A stretch of DNA of 64,000 nucleotides from Datisca glomerata. Taxonomy: Eukaryota; Streptophyta; Magnoliopsida; Cucurbitales; Datiscaceae. The DNA is taken from contig QANY01005078.1 of NCBI GenBank assembly GCA_003255025.1, positions 1 to 64,000 of the forward strand. The letters run 5' to 3'. Below are positions 11,774-23,519 of the stretch, one piece after another (within the stretch, counting starts at the first letter, position 1; every line of letters begins with the position of its first letter). Below the pieces are notes generated by a model that was not told the DNA's origin, did not search any database, and saw only the letters and a program-made list of their open reading frames with translations. The position numbers and the translations under genes were made by a program.

Positions 11774-12260
11774 TGTTGGGTAATTCTACATCGACTGTGG
11801 AAGAGACTGATAGTCAGTTTATAAGTGTGATGGAAAACCTCACCTCTCAAGCTAGCTTTTGGGGTTGAGAATCTCCAACAACACCTAACAACTGGTATCG
11901 GAATCAGGTCCAGCTTTATCCAACAAATCTCCCGCCCAATCGAGGTGAAGTGATTTGTTGACCCTATGACCTACAACTTGATGTATGGTGAATTCGGGGG
12001 AAGTGAGTTGTTGGCTCTCAAACTCATGACTCGATGTATGATAGTCGACGATTATCCAACTCTGAACCCGATGGTTGGTGAATCTGGGTAGAGTGAGTTA
12101 ATGGTTTATCCGACTCAAGACCTGATGTGTGATGAAAGAGATTGTTGGAGTTATCCCACATTGAGTTTAGAATGGTCTGATAGTTAGTTTATAAATGTGA
12201 TAAAAAATCTCATATCTCAAACTAATTTTTAAGATTGAGAATGTCCAATAATACCTAATA
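11774..12260 (+). mobile_element. TRIM (miniature LTR retrotransposon), copy 1
   Basis: Two direct repeats of about 117 bp flank a ~250-bp non-coding core. LTR 1 is 11774-11890, starting TGTTGGG and ending CCTAACA. LTR 2 is 12143-12260, starting TGTTGGAG. Directly after LTR 1 comes ACTGGTATCGGAATCAGG, a decayed initiator-Met tRNA primer site (TGGTATCAGAGCC). A purine-rich GATGAAAGAGAT run precedes LTR 2. It has no coding capacity, as expected for TRIMs. A second copy lies at 47,875-48,369 on the other strand. Confidence 0.8.
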
Positions 12261-12554
12261 ACGTTCTCCACATAATAGTTCTAACCTTCTAATAGCAACA
12301 AAACCCTATAGCCCAAACTTTATTATCTGTACTCAAACTTTAGCTACACAAAACAACAACCTGATCTAGTCAAGTACGCACTAACCTGACCTGAAGCAAT
12401 CAAAATTGTGATAAGCAAAGCAAAAGGAAAAAGAAAAAAGAAAAAAAAAAAAGTTTTTCTTCTAGCTTAGAAACAAGTGGGCTCCACTTTCTTCCGTACT
12501 ATGCGTACCTTTACACGTACACAAGCTGCTTTCTTATGCTTTTAATTTTTCTTG

Positions 12555-12561
12555 TATAAAT
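12555..12561 (+). promoter_or_regulatory. TATA box of the membrane-protein gene
   Basis: TATAAAT lies 133 bp before the start codon at 12694, leaving room for a 5' leader of about 100 bases. The intervening DNA is pyrimidine-rich, as many plant leaders are. Confidence 0.55.
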
Positions 12562-12693
12562 TCTCATCTCTCCCTCTCATTTTTTCATACTGTCCCGACT
12601 CATTATTTTCTCAGCAGCACTTTGTTTTCTTTTATTTTTTCTCGTCATCCAAACACATGAGAGAAGAGAGAAGAAGAAGATCAAGTAGAAGTA

Positions 12694-13559
12694 ATGGAGA
12701 GTCAGGATCTTTCACCACCACATGCGGACCCATCTCGACCGTCCTTGGGGTTCCCTCTTGGTACTGCTCTTCTCTTGATCATCATTTTCAGCTTGAGTGG
12801 AATCTTCTCCTGTTGTTACCATTGGGACAAACTCAGATCCCTCCGTCAATCTTTCTCTGATGATATTGATCCTGAGGCTGACATTATTCAGCCTTCACCC
12901 TCCAAATCTAAGCTCCCTTTCACTGTAATTCTCCTTCTCCTTTCTCTAATTTATGATAGTTTCATTTGGCATATAAAATATATTTTATTTTGTCATACAC
13001 AAAATACTCATACTTATAGTGTGTAAGTACTTATTAATTAATTAATTGAAGTATTTTGTTTTTTTAAGTAGAGATGGGTAATAATGTTTTTTCACAAGTA
13101 GAATGAAACAAAATTTTAAATTAAAAAACTGAGCTAAATTTGCTTAAGTGACTGTTTTTTTGTCAAAATTATAAATTATTAAGGAGAATTATGAGTAATA
13201 AATTGTGAACTAATGACCAGTTAAAACGCGAGTGGTAATTTATTTATCTGTGTCAATTAATCTCATCTAAATGATGGTTAAAATCATTTATACAATGAAC
13301 TTATGTTTTTTAATATTACACTTATGTTACTAAAATTAAACAAGTTTTTAGTACAAATGGTGGTAGACTGAGGGTATTTTTTTAAATTTGAATTTGATAG
13401 GAATCAAAGCAAAGAGAAAGAGAAAGCTATACGGTATTGATGCCAGGGGATCAGGTGCCGAAGTTCATAGCCATGCCGTGTCCATGCGAGCATCTACGGC
13501 CAGAAAAGGTAGTCGTTAAAGTAGAGAAGCCGCCACGATTCCCTGTTCCTCTTTATTAA
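12694..13559 (+). CDS. Small single-pass membrane protein (two exons)
   Basis: Exon 1 is 12694-12924 (77 codons). The intron, 12925-13400, starts GTAATT and ends GATAG. Exon 2 is 13401-13559 (52 codons plus stop); the join is in phase 0 and gives 129 residues. Residues about 18-40 form a hydrophobic membrane segment (GFPLGTALLLIIIFSLSG), followed by FSCCYHWDKLRSLR, then an acidic/Pro-Ser linker. Exon 2 encodes MPGDQVPKFIAMPCPCE and a basic/proline-rich tail ending PVPLY. This pattern matches a conserved plant family that I recall as 'hydroxyproline-rich glycoprotein family' (Arabidopsis At5g65660-like); its function is unknown. Conserved motifs in both exons and clean splice sites argue for a real gene. 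The TRIM ends about 290 bp before its TATA box. Confidence 0.85.
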
Positions 13560-15839
13560 ATGCTATTTCTCATTTCATGTATTGTACATATTTAGAAAAA
13601 AAGTATATAAATTTTTTCTCTTCCTTTATGTGTTAGAAAAAGACAGTTTCTAAGCTAATTTTGTTTTGTTAGTTTCATTTTTTCTTTGGTAAAAAGAATA
13701 AATATATTCAATAAAAAATATAAATATACAAGGGCATAAGCCAGATATACAAAAGAATATGGGCTTATAAAACACAAAACTTTCTCAAAACCTATGCTAA
13801 GTATCGAGTATCATATACTCAAAATATCAAGCTATGGTTGTCCTGAAAAATGACATAAAAATCCTCTCCTGTTAGGATTTTTCAATAGGAGATAATGTTA
13901 GAGTGATTTAAACAATTGTGTTAAGATCTCAACGCCTTAGATCAGTTCGGCACAAACACTGAGAAAGAATGTTTTGTTTTTTCTACTAGTGCAAACACAT
14001 CAGGTCCCTTTGTTTTCTTAATGAACGGGCCAAATATAACAATTCAACTTCTTGTATCCCAATCAATGGACTCATGTACACCACACGTGTTCTGTATCCT
14101 AAGGTTCTCGTCTAGTTATGTTTCGTTTTCCTATAAAAAGGATTTGTAATTGAGTGAATTTTATTTATGGAAATTAAATTGTGAACAGGATGTTTTCAAA
14201 TTCAATTATTCAACTCTCTCCACAGAAAGAAAAGAAAAAAAATCTAGGTCACATTTTATTCCCTTCTATTGTATTTGAACTACAATTGTATATTCATATG
14301 TAACGTTCCCAATATCTATCTTTTCCTTCTTCTAACCAACAATCGTTATCCGGTCAGACTTATAACTGGTAAATAGTAAGTAGTTTGTGCTCAACAAATT
14401 CATATCTCAGTACATGAGATTGATTACTCAGAATCTAAATTCTTAAAAGTCGAAGGTCAACGTCAATTCTAGTTTGCCAAATACCCATAAAATGGGTTGT
14501 CTTCCCCAAATAACTGAGAGTAGAATTAATGGAGACACCTCCAATTATACCCACTATATCTCATTGTCTTCCCAAAACATCAGAGGAACCCTTTTTAGAT
14601 TTTGGAAAATTTTAAAACAGGTTTAAACCTAAACTGACGTTAGATTCTACGCGTATTTGGGAGTGAGAAATAAGAAAGGGTTTGTGATGATTTCTTTTGA
14701 GAATTTGATCCTAACAACCATGGACACCATTGTTGTTCTAACCCAAAATCATGGACATCATTGTTGTTGAAGAAACCCTAACCCAAAATCCAGATCTGAA
14801 AAATATGAAGAAAATATTGGGGAAGACGAATGAAATGAAGAGAAAAAAGTGATTGAATGGTGAAAAAAAGTTGACCCGTCAAAGGTTCATCCTACGTGGT
14901 TGCTGGGTAATTAAAAAACTGACGTGACTTTAAATTATTTACCACATAATGTCACATCAACAGACCGTGACATACTGTTAATATTTTATAGCGAAGATTA
15001 TACGGAAGGTCTAACGTGAATGGAAAATGCAACTGTAAGATGTACTCTACCAATTTTTAAAGTGAAAGGTTTAAAATGAAAACCACCTGAAACTGCAGTT
15101 GGTAAAACTATAATTTATTGTTATATAATATGTTAAATTATTTTTTAGGCATAAATTAAATTGATTTGGACCAAATATCAGAGAAGAGAATAACTATACT
15201 AGAAAAGTTACATAGTTCATATTATATTAAAAAAAAAGTTAACGATGGAATCCATTATGTCAACTTTAAAATCAACATACGCGGCATTGACATATACCAT
15301 ACTTTAAATATTTCATTGTGGAAAATTTAATACGATTCCCAATATCATGAGAATCTCTAATATGAAATATAATAGATTAACATATTATATAACGATATAA
15401 TTTGCTTTACACTTTATATTATTAAATTTCCTATGATTTTTAGTAAAGTAAACAAAAATATTCTCTCCATTACAAAACATACCATACTTTATAATAAGCC
15501 ATTAGATTAAAATATAGTTGTTATCCTATAAAAAAGTATATTATTTAATTTTAGACCAACTTACGCGGAGCAAGTATCTTTTCATTATACACCCCCATAG
15601 TTTTGTTGTATCATATACCTCATCTTAAAAATATGTACTAGTGTCGATTGTCACATCAAAACAATTAATTATATTGACACATGAAGATCCATTCTTATTG
15701 TATTTTTAATTTAGAGAGATCTGATCAACTGTTGAACTCAGGTCACAATAACTCATATTCATTTGATATAAATTTTGTTTTAGTCTTTTGTCTTTCAGTA
15801 CAAGCACATCTGGTCTCTCCATTTTTTTCAACGTACGAA
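13560..15839. other. AT-rich intergenic DNA
   Basis: This is the 3' flank of the membrane-protein gene, with AATAAA-like signals near 13697 and 13710. No gene was seen. A short direct duplication containing ATGGACA(C/T)CATTGTTGTT occurs at about 14720-14770. A stretch at 14860-15100 looks like degenerate transposon flank but was not assigned. Confidence 0.5.
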
Positions 15840-16209
15840 CTAGAGGCGAGGCCAGAAGTTTTATATAAGGAGGGCAATTTTTTTTCAAATCTCATACTAT
15901 TTAACATAATAAAAAAATACTTATACAATTTGGTGATTTTAAAAATTTCAATTAGACAAATAATTTATTGTTTGATAATTTTACAAACTTAGACTGGACA
16001 AATAGTGTATATAGTTTGGTGATTTTTTAAATTTGAAGGAATAAATAATATAAAAGTTTATAAATTTATAAATTAAAAGGTGGGCAAATAGTAGATGGAT
16101 AGGTAAACACATTTTATATAGATCATGATATACATATAAAAAATTTACATGATCAAAGGTGATTAAGAGGGTAATTGCCCCATTCATGTACAGGTGACTT
16201 CGCTCCTGA
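15840..16209. mobile_element. Putative MITE
   Basis: The left end reads TAGAGGCGAGGCCAG and the right end, reverse-complemented, reads TCAGGAGCGAAGTCACC. They share the GAGGCGA/AGCGA-type imperfect terminal inverted repeat common in plant MITEs. The interior is AT-rich, with GGAGGGCAATTTTT on one side and AGAGGGTAATTGCCCC on the other. No coding potential was seen and no clear target-site duplication was found. Confidence 0.5.
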
Positions 16210-17376
16210 ATGTAATAAATTTACATTTTATTTATCAGAATGAGAAGCGATATGTTGATATAATTGTACATAATAATATAACATACCACACTGATATCTT
16301 CTCGATATTGTTTAACCGATTAGTCTAAAATTCATAATTAAAAGTGATAGCACATGAGGTCCACAAATGATGACCAACAAGGACTATCTTTTGTAACTTT
16401 GATCAATGAGAATTAAACGCGACTCAATTTGTCCTAACTTTACTGTTTTTTATACACTTTTATTCCCACTGAAAGATCATATTTTTTTCTCAACACTTGG
16501 AAACTTTTATGCTTCTTCCATGATATAAGTACATCACTTCTCCACATTCGTTTTCAGTCTCTTTGCAAACATCAATTTTGTTGATTTTGACCATCCGTTT
16601 AGACTAACTAGTGCATTTTTTTTCATGCTTCCCCACTTGACAAATAGGTAACATTCAATCCATCTCATGAGTAACAAACGCAATTTTCAATTGAAGATGG
16701 GAAAGAAATCTCCATTGGTAACAAATGCTTATCCATTAAGCAGAGACAATTCTATTTAACAGAATGATTATGTCCTTATTTTTATAAGAACGGATTAAGA
16801 GTGTCAGTTACCCAACTTATTAGAGTTGATAATAAGTACATAAAATACTCAATTTTCATTTGAAATATTTCTACATTGTACGCTTATTTTATAGTTTAAT
16901 TTCATCTCACCCTGATTTTGAAATAACCCTAAAAGTTATGTTCTTATTTATTAGAAACACAGGACAAAATTTATTGGTCAACTATAATTATTCTTTGTAT
17001 TGATAACATTATGAAAATTTCAGAGTTATAGGTTTGAGTAAATGTATTCAACATCATCTATAATGGTCAAAACTAGGGATAACAAAAATATCTGTGAGTA
17101 AAAATACACGCAGGTATCTTATTTAATGAGTAAGTTTAAAATATTATAAATGAGTACGAGTTTTATTGGGTGAGTAATTTTTTACCTATTATAAATAGGT
17201 AGGATATGAGTAATACCCAATACTCATTGTGTACCTATTTATTCTAAAAAATTGTACCCACTGCCCATGCTACTCTGATTAAGAGTATTTTCTACATCTT
17301 CGATGATTCTCCTAAAGACAACAATATATATAATGAAAACTGTGGTATAATTCTCGTTAAAACTCATGATTAGCAA
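16210..17376. other. AT-rich intergenic DNA
   Basis: No gene was seen. Positions 17075-17250 carry repeated GAGTA/GGGTA motifs around TACCTATTATAAATAGGTA, an inverted repeat. A similar sequence occurs at 18,810-18,955, so both may be remnants of one small transposon family. Confidence 0.4.
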
Positions 17377-18250
17377 TTGAATGTAATCAATTTTATAATT
17401 TTATAATTGAACTAAAATGAATCATGAATTGAATAGCCGAACTAAAAGTTATCAATTTTATAATTGAATCGAACCATAATTTATTAATGTTACAATCGAA
17501 TAACAATAACATATATTCATCAATTTTTATAATCAAACAGAAATGCAATTAATTTTTTATAACAAAACTAAATTGTACTGCAGTTTTATAATCGAATAAC
17601 CAAACTAAAATTCATCAAGTTTATGGTTGAACCAAATTGAATCGTCAATTTTATAATCAAACCAAATTAGGATTTATCAACTTTATCCTCAAACCAAACC
17701 GAATCATCAACTGAATAACCAAAACTAAAATTCATCAATTATAATCTAATCGAATCAAAGTTCATCAATTTTAACATTTGAATAACACTAAAATTTATCA
17801 ATTATATAATGAAACAGAATTGAAATTCATCAAATTTTATAAGGGAAAATAGCAGGAAAAGATTCGGGAGATGGATTTGTGAAAATGGTCAAAAAAAATT
17901 TTATTTGCAAAAATGACCGAAATATGACCGGGGTAAATAATTTACTTACCAAAATTACACAATACTGAATAAATTATTTACTTATTTTGGCCATTTTTGC
18001 AATAAAAAAATTTTCTGGACATTTTTGCAGCTTGACCTAGGAAAGGGGTCATTTTTGCAGTTCTCTCATTTTATAATCAAATCAAATTAGATCATCAATT
18101 TTATAATCGAATAACCAAACTATAGCTCTTTAATTTTACAATGAAACTAAATTGGTTCGTGAATTTTATAATAGAATAATCATACAACCGAACTAACTGA
18201 ATCATCAATTTTATAATCAATTAACTAAGCTAAAATTCATGAATTTTATT
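17377..18250. repeat. Diffuse AT-rich tandem repeat, block 2
   Basis: About 20 degenerate units follow the pattern AACCAAACTAAAATTCATC-AATTTTATAATCGAA. It is the same family as 11,346-11,510. It is interrupted by a MITE at 17,843-18,067 that inserted into one unit. Confidence 0.7.
17843..18067. mobile_element. Mutator-type MITE with 9-bp target duplication
   Basis: The 225-bp element is flanked by ATTTTATAA at 17834-17842 and again at 18068-18076; removing the element and one copy restores a normal repeat unit. The ends form a long inverted repeat: GGGAAAATAGCAGGAAAAG on the left against GAGAGAACTGCAAAAATGA on the right strand. Further in, both arms carry TTTGCAAAAATG and AAATAATTTACTT. A 9-bp duplication is typical of Mutator elements. 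Confidence 0.8.
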
Positions 18251-19794
18251 AGATTTATTAAATAATTTTGTTGACTCAATTTCTAATTTAAGTTATTTAT
18301 GATGAAAATTGTTATTCAACCTATCAGTTTGGAGCGAGAGTAATTTTAACTGAACTGTTGATCTCCATGGTCATAGTTCGGTGAAGTGACAATAATGAAT
18401 GGTAAAAATAGAATTGTTGGTTGAATAAAAATAATAAAGAATTATCTTTTAATTCCAAAACAAAAAGGAAAAAAAAATCATTTTCGAAGGAATTGGAGTG
18501 ACATCTCTTTTCCATTTCAATTCAAGAGTTTTTATGTGTTTCCACGCCCCTTCGAGACCCCGAAAAATGGACAACTTTTCTTAAGAACACATACAAGATT
18601 CGTCACTGCAAAAAGGATAATGATAACCCCACCATTAACTACTCCATTTATGAATTTCATAGTAATAGAAATACAAGTCCTACCGAGATAGAATTTATAA
18701 CTTGCTATCCTCTTGTCTAGCAGACAAAGATTGACCTTCGTGGAAAGGATGATTCATTCGGATCGACATGAGAGTCCAACTACATTGCATTGGCAGAATC
18801 CATGTTGTATATTTGAATAAGTACCCATTGGGTATCAGTTGGGTATCCACGTCTTAATGAGTATTATTCACGCCCACCCATTAAATTTAACATGAGTATA
18901 GGTAGGTAGGGGAATGGTAGTAATTACTACCCTACCTAAATTGTCATCCATACTCAAAACTAATATGGCGTGTTAACATATGTAACGTGAGAGTACACAT
19001 TCAATTCAATATTGAAAGTATACTTTGTTTCTTATTAGTTTGCATTTTACACGTGATAAGACCAAATATAATGTACAGTCATACTAGTGTGCTGATAACT
19101 ATCAATAATTTACATGCATGATGCTACATACCATTTTTCTTTTTCTATAAGTATAGTCTTCATTTATGCTTGTATCAGGAGAATGTTAGGCTTTACTTAT
19201 ATAGTATAGTATAATAGTGTGTGTATGTACATATAAATCTTGGAGATATTTTAAGGATACTTATGATGGTGTTTTAGGTTAACCCTCCTAGTCTAATTTG
19301 AACACATCTAGTGAGTAGTGAGTCCCTTAGTAAAGCACAAGAGCCGCCATGGAAAAGCTGTAGGCTGCTGCGTGTGGTCCATCCTCATTATATTCAAAAG
19401 AAAAGATTAGTGATAAAAAAAAAAACTAAGTGAGATTTACAAATGTACGGATGATAAGCATAGCTCATCTAACAGGACCCACTCTACACCAAAATCATAT
19501 GATGTTAGCCATTCGTCGACAATTTCTAGTGGGTTCTTAGTGGTCTTATCTCTACAATTTTTCGTTTTTTCTTAACCTAACTTTCACATAACGTCAAAAT
19601 ATACTTATCAGTCGCGTTGTAATATCCCAAGACAATCAATGTGATTGCATTTTGAGCGATTAGATTGTTTCACACAAGTAGTAAATATGGTGTACGATTT
19701 GATAAATTTTATCATGATATTGATTTGATACAGTGACTGTCTTCTAAAACTTTTTTATATTTAATGTTTTGATTATCATTGATCCGTATGCCAC
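18251..19794. other. AT-rich intergenic DNA
   Basis: No gene was seen. The open frame at 18324-18515 is low-complexity and lacks any recognised motif. Confidence 0.5.
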
Positions 19795-20485
19795 TAAAAT
19801 CTCCTATTGACTAGAAGTAGAAAGGATTGTGAGTTTATGAGTATGAAACAATATCTCTATTGATATGATGTCTTTTAGTAGAATCTAAAAGTAAAACAGT
19901 ACTAGCATAAGTCAAAACGGTCAATATCATATCAATAAGGAGATATGTGAAGTTCATTATCTCTACCAGACTTAGTCATGTGGATGAAATCTTCAGATGC
20001 ACGGTTGACTAACGATAGATTCGTATTTGAGCATACAACATGTGATGGCGCTCCAGTGCTTCACGTACGATGTGCCCCCAATGCAATGGAGAGGGTGGAC
20101 CTGGTTAGAGTAAGCTCTCGAGGCTGATTGTGCTCTAATACTTCGCATAAGGCTTCTAGTCCAACATAGTGAAGAAGAGTTATTTTGATGGAGTGAACAT
20201 CTTCCTATTGAGTAGGATGGACGGATAGATGATCATTTGAGGGGAGACTCAAACCATGAAGAATGATGTGATCATTTGTTTGAAGAGAGGATTCTTATGT
20301 GTATGATCATTGTCACATATTGGTACGAGGTAATATCTCCATTTATATGAGACTTTTTGGATTATTTTAGTCGTGTGGTGTTAGTTTTAAAATGGACAAT
20401 TTCATACCAAAAGAAATATTATTCATACTTATAAACTCAATGATTACTCTTCACTTCTAATCAACATGAGACTTTGATTGCACAC
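19795..20485. mobile_element. TRIM/LARD-like remnant with inverted end segments
   Basis: Positions 19795-19950 read (C/A)TCTCCTATTGACTAGAAG, then GAGTTTATGAGTATGAAAC. The reverse complement of 20330-20485 reads GTCTCATGTTGATTAGAAG, then GAGTTTATAAGTATGAAT. Both resemble LTRs of short plant non-autonomous retroelements. The interior has phrases such as GAGTAGGATGGACGGATAG and ATTTGAGGGGAGACTC that I associate with the interior of such elements. The two end segments are inverted to each other, which is not normal for LTRs. Confidence 0.45.
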
Positions 20486-21816
20486 CTAACATTTACAACT
20501 TTAAATTAAATTATAGTGGGATGAGAATACTTTAGGATGGAAACTGTGTAACAGAGTGGTTGACATAAAAATGCGTTTTTATGCATCTTGGTATTCTTCA
20601 ATCATGGCAACAATAGAGAATCTTTTTGGATTAATATCTGATCGGTTTATGCATTTCTCTGTGTTTGCTTTTACCCAATAAGATAGTGTTATGCCAATAT
20701 ATTATTAAGGAATCTAATTGGATTTTGGTTAATATGAAAGTTATTCTCCATTGTGATCAAGGAATCAAAATGAGTCAAACACTTCAATTTTTCTTCTAGA
20801 TCACTAATGATTTATCACTCGGTCACAAAATCTAGTGATAGAATTTATCATTGTCATAACAAATGTTTAGTTTAGAGTCTAATTGCCAATTATTTCAAGT
20901 TCTGTAAACTTTCTAGTTGAGCGTTATTCACGTTGTGTGTAGCTCAATCACTAGTTTTTGGCTAAAAGCAAGTAGTTTAGAAATGAATTTTGACAAAAAA
21001 ACCAATCAGAAATTATGTGAATAATTTTTGTTTAAAATAAGATTATCACTCAAACTCACAGTCCTATTCTAAAAGCTTAATCACAGTGTTAGCCTATTTT
21101 TCCATCTAGAAATGAAATGGTTAAAAATTTTGTTTCTTGAGATGGGTCCAATGAGATAAAAACAAATTGCATTATGACGGACAAAAGAGCATGAAAATCA
21201 TATAGAGTAGGTTCTTGTCTACAACCAATTAGATAATGTTGATGGGGGTGGGGTACTACAAGCACATCACAATATATAAACAAAAAGAAAAAAAGTTCAA
21301 GTACTTATTTCTAAACTGAGTAGTCTATAATGGAAATCCTTGTTAAAAGTTAGGTACAAAAATATAAAAGCAAAGCATAGTGTATTTAGTTACGTTGCTT
21401 CTTCATAATTTCTTGTTTTGTTTCCCTTCCCTTTTTCTTTTAAATGGTACACTATAGATTAGATTAAGACTAGTCGTTGATGCACATATGTAAGTTTCCA
21501 TTGGAACAATCCAAAATGGTTTCTCAGCTGTTAATGGATATATTAGTTTAATCAGATATTCTTGTATATTTTAAGGGTTTTGGTTGAGGGTTTGTTTGGG
21601 TGGTTAGATTTAGGGTGATTGGTTAGCAAATAAAAAAGATTAGGTTGATAAAGTGTCACATTCAGAATAACTATTTGAATTTAAAAAAAAATTTATACTT
21701 AAGAGGGCGTTATAACAAAAGTGTTAATAAAACAACAACAAAATGATACTTTTACTATGGTTCGACCAATTTGCCAATATCTATAGCTACTCCCATTAAT
21801 ATCATCGTTAGTTAAC
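20486..21816. other. AT-rich intergenic DNA
   Basis: No gene or clear transposon end was seen. It probably contains flanking remains of the copia element to the right, but no LTR could be identified. Confidence 0.4.
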
Positions 21817-23003
21817 CTAAATAGGATGTGTGTTAGTTGGCAGGTTCACAGGTGTAGGTGGTATGGAAGGAACATCTTGGGAATGGCCAGTGTGGGAAGA
21901 AAGTGAAGTAATATCAGGTGAGCCTGAAATACTACCAAGTGGAATACTGTGAGAAAGGGAAGGATTTATACCTGATGGAGTTAGACTTGAAGGAGTGCTT
22001 GTGGGAGGACTCAATGAGGCTACTGGTGAGGGAGAAAATGAGCTTGAAAAACCTGCAATAGGTAATGTTGGAATGAACAATTAGGCTTAGAAACATGTAT
22101 GTTAAAGGATACAAAATGAGATGTAATAGTAAGAAACCCAGTTTTAAAGGGGAATAAAGATTCATTGAAGACAACATTAATAGAGGTATAAATCCTACCA
22201 GATGGATGCATGCTCAAGTAACCTTCATGAATGGAGGAATAACCAAGAAAAACACACAAAGTTGACCTATAGGCTAGCTGGTTGTTGTTGTTGCAAGGTC
22301 TCAAGTAAGGATAGCACCCACAGCTAAAAGCTTTGAGAAATGAGTAAATTGGTGTGTTGTGAAATAAGTTCTAAAACAGAGAGTGGGACTTGGCATCCTA
22401 TATATGAGGTAGCAGCTGTTTGGACAGCATACCACCAAGCGGATAGGGGCATGGATGCATGACTAATGTTAAGACAATGTCAATGATATGCCTATGCTTT
22501 CATTCTTCCTTTTCATTTTAGTTATGGGTATGAGGGCAGGGGTGCCTACACATGATACCTTGAGAGTTTAAAATGATTGAAAAGCCCTGTATTCAACACC
22601 AATCAGATTGAAAACATTTTATCTAGGAGCCTAGTTATTTTCTACTCTGTTTTTTTAAAGAATACAAAAGTCTTGAATGCATTAGATTTCAATTAAGGGG
22701 GTATATCCATGTGTATCTTGAAAAATCATCAATGAAATGTATGTAATACCTAAAGAAACTAGATGTCACAGAGGCAGGGCCCCAAAGGTCAGTATCTCTG
22801 AGTTATAGGGGTTTTGTAGTTATTGGGTTGGAAGAAGAAAAGCGTACTCTGTGATCTTTACCAACTTGATAGTCATGACAGATAGAGTTAGGCGGGGATA
22901 GAAATTGAAGATGTAAGTAGTTCATTATATGTTTTTTTATTTGATGATATGGGTGTCCCAACCTCTTGTCCCACAAATCCATGTCAAAAGTGATATTTGG
23001 CAT
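21817..23003 (-). pseudogene. copia integrase and pre-RT linker, broken
   Basis: The GAG-pre-integrase part at 22803-23003 reads MDLWDKRLGHPYHQIKKHI. The core includes YIHFIDDFSRYTWIY near 22730. The C-terminal part at 22020-22304 reads LRPCNNNNQLAYRSTLCVFL, then GYLSMHPSGRIY and VVFNESLFPF. Positions 21817-22080 give a Ser/Pro-rich linker ending LPTNTHP. Frames change at least three times, so the protein cannot be made. Confidence 0.8.
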
Positions 23004-23327
23004 AAAACTAGACTGTTATGCACAATCAGATGAAGAAGTAGATATTGCATTACTATTTTCAAGTATTACATCACTACTGAGAGACAAGGGCAAACGTGTG
23101 TGCTGGGATTACCATTAGAAACATCAGTACTAGGAAAATTTAATACACAAGTACAAGTAATGTTGAGTTGATAAGGTTGCAATTGTACGTTGCATTGCAT
23201 GGCAACAACTTATCTTTTGCCTGACACAAACAGCTCATAGAGTCCACCTTTAAGCCTCTCTCTGAGTAAGATAGTCTCTGTAAACTAATTTAGACACACT
23301 ACTAAGTTTTTTTCTTATTTCTGGACC

Positions 23328-23519
23328 CTAAGGAAAAACGTTATACATGGATGTTTTGAGAAAGTTTTCACCAATACGAGAGATAGAGAGTGCATTACCA
23401 ATGCTTACTGCATGTTTCTCTGAACCTGTGAAATCAGAGGCTAATCTACAGTTATTAATGTCTGGAGTGACATGATTTGTTGCACCAGAATCTACATACC
23501 AGGCTGGGTCATTGTTCAT
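23328..23519 (-). pseudogene. copia protease fragment
   Basis: The frame reads PAWYVDSGATNHVTPDI, the copia protease active-site signature (DSGAT, then H). GNALSISRIG follows and corresponds to the second strand of the fold. It is continuous with the knuckle upstream after a frame change and leads into the GAG-pre-integrase part. Confidence 0.8.

Noticed and set aside
12552..12860. 102-residue open frame overlapping the membrane-protein gene
   Set aside because: It lies in another frame over the 5' leader and exon 1; the frame starting at 12694 has conserved motifs and spliced continuity.
14776..14790. AACCCTAACCC as interstitial telomere repeat
   Set aside because: Only about one and a half units, too short to distinguish from chance.
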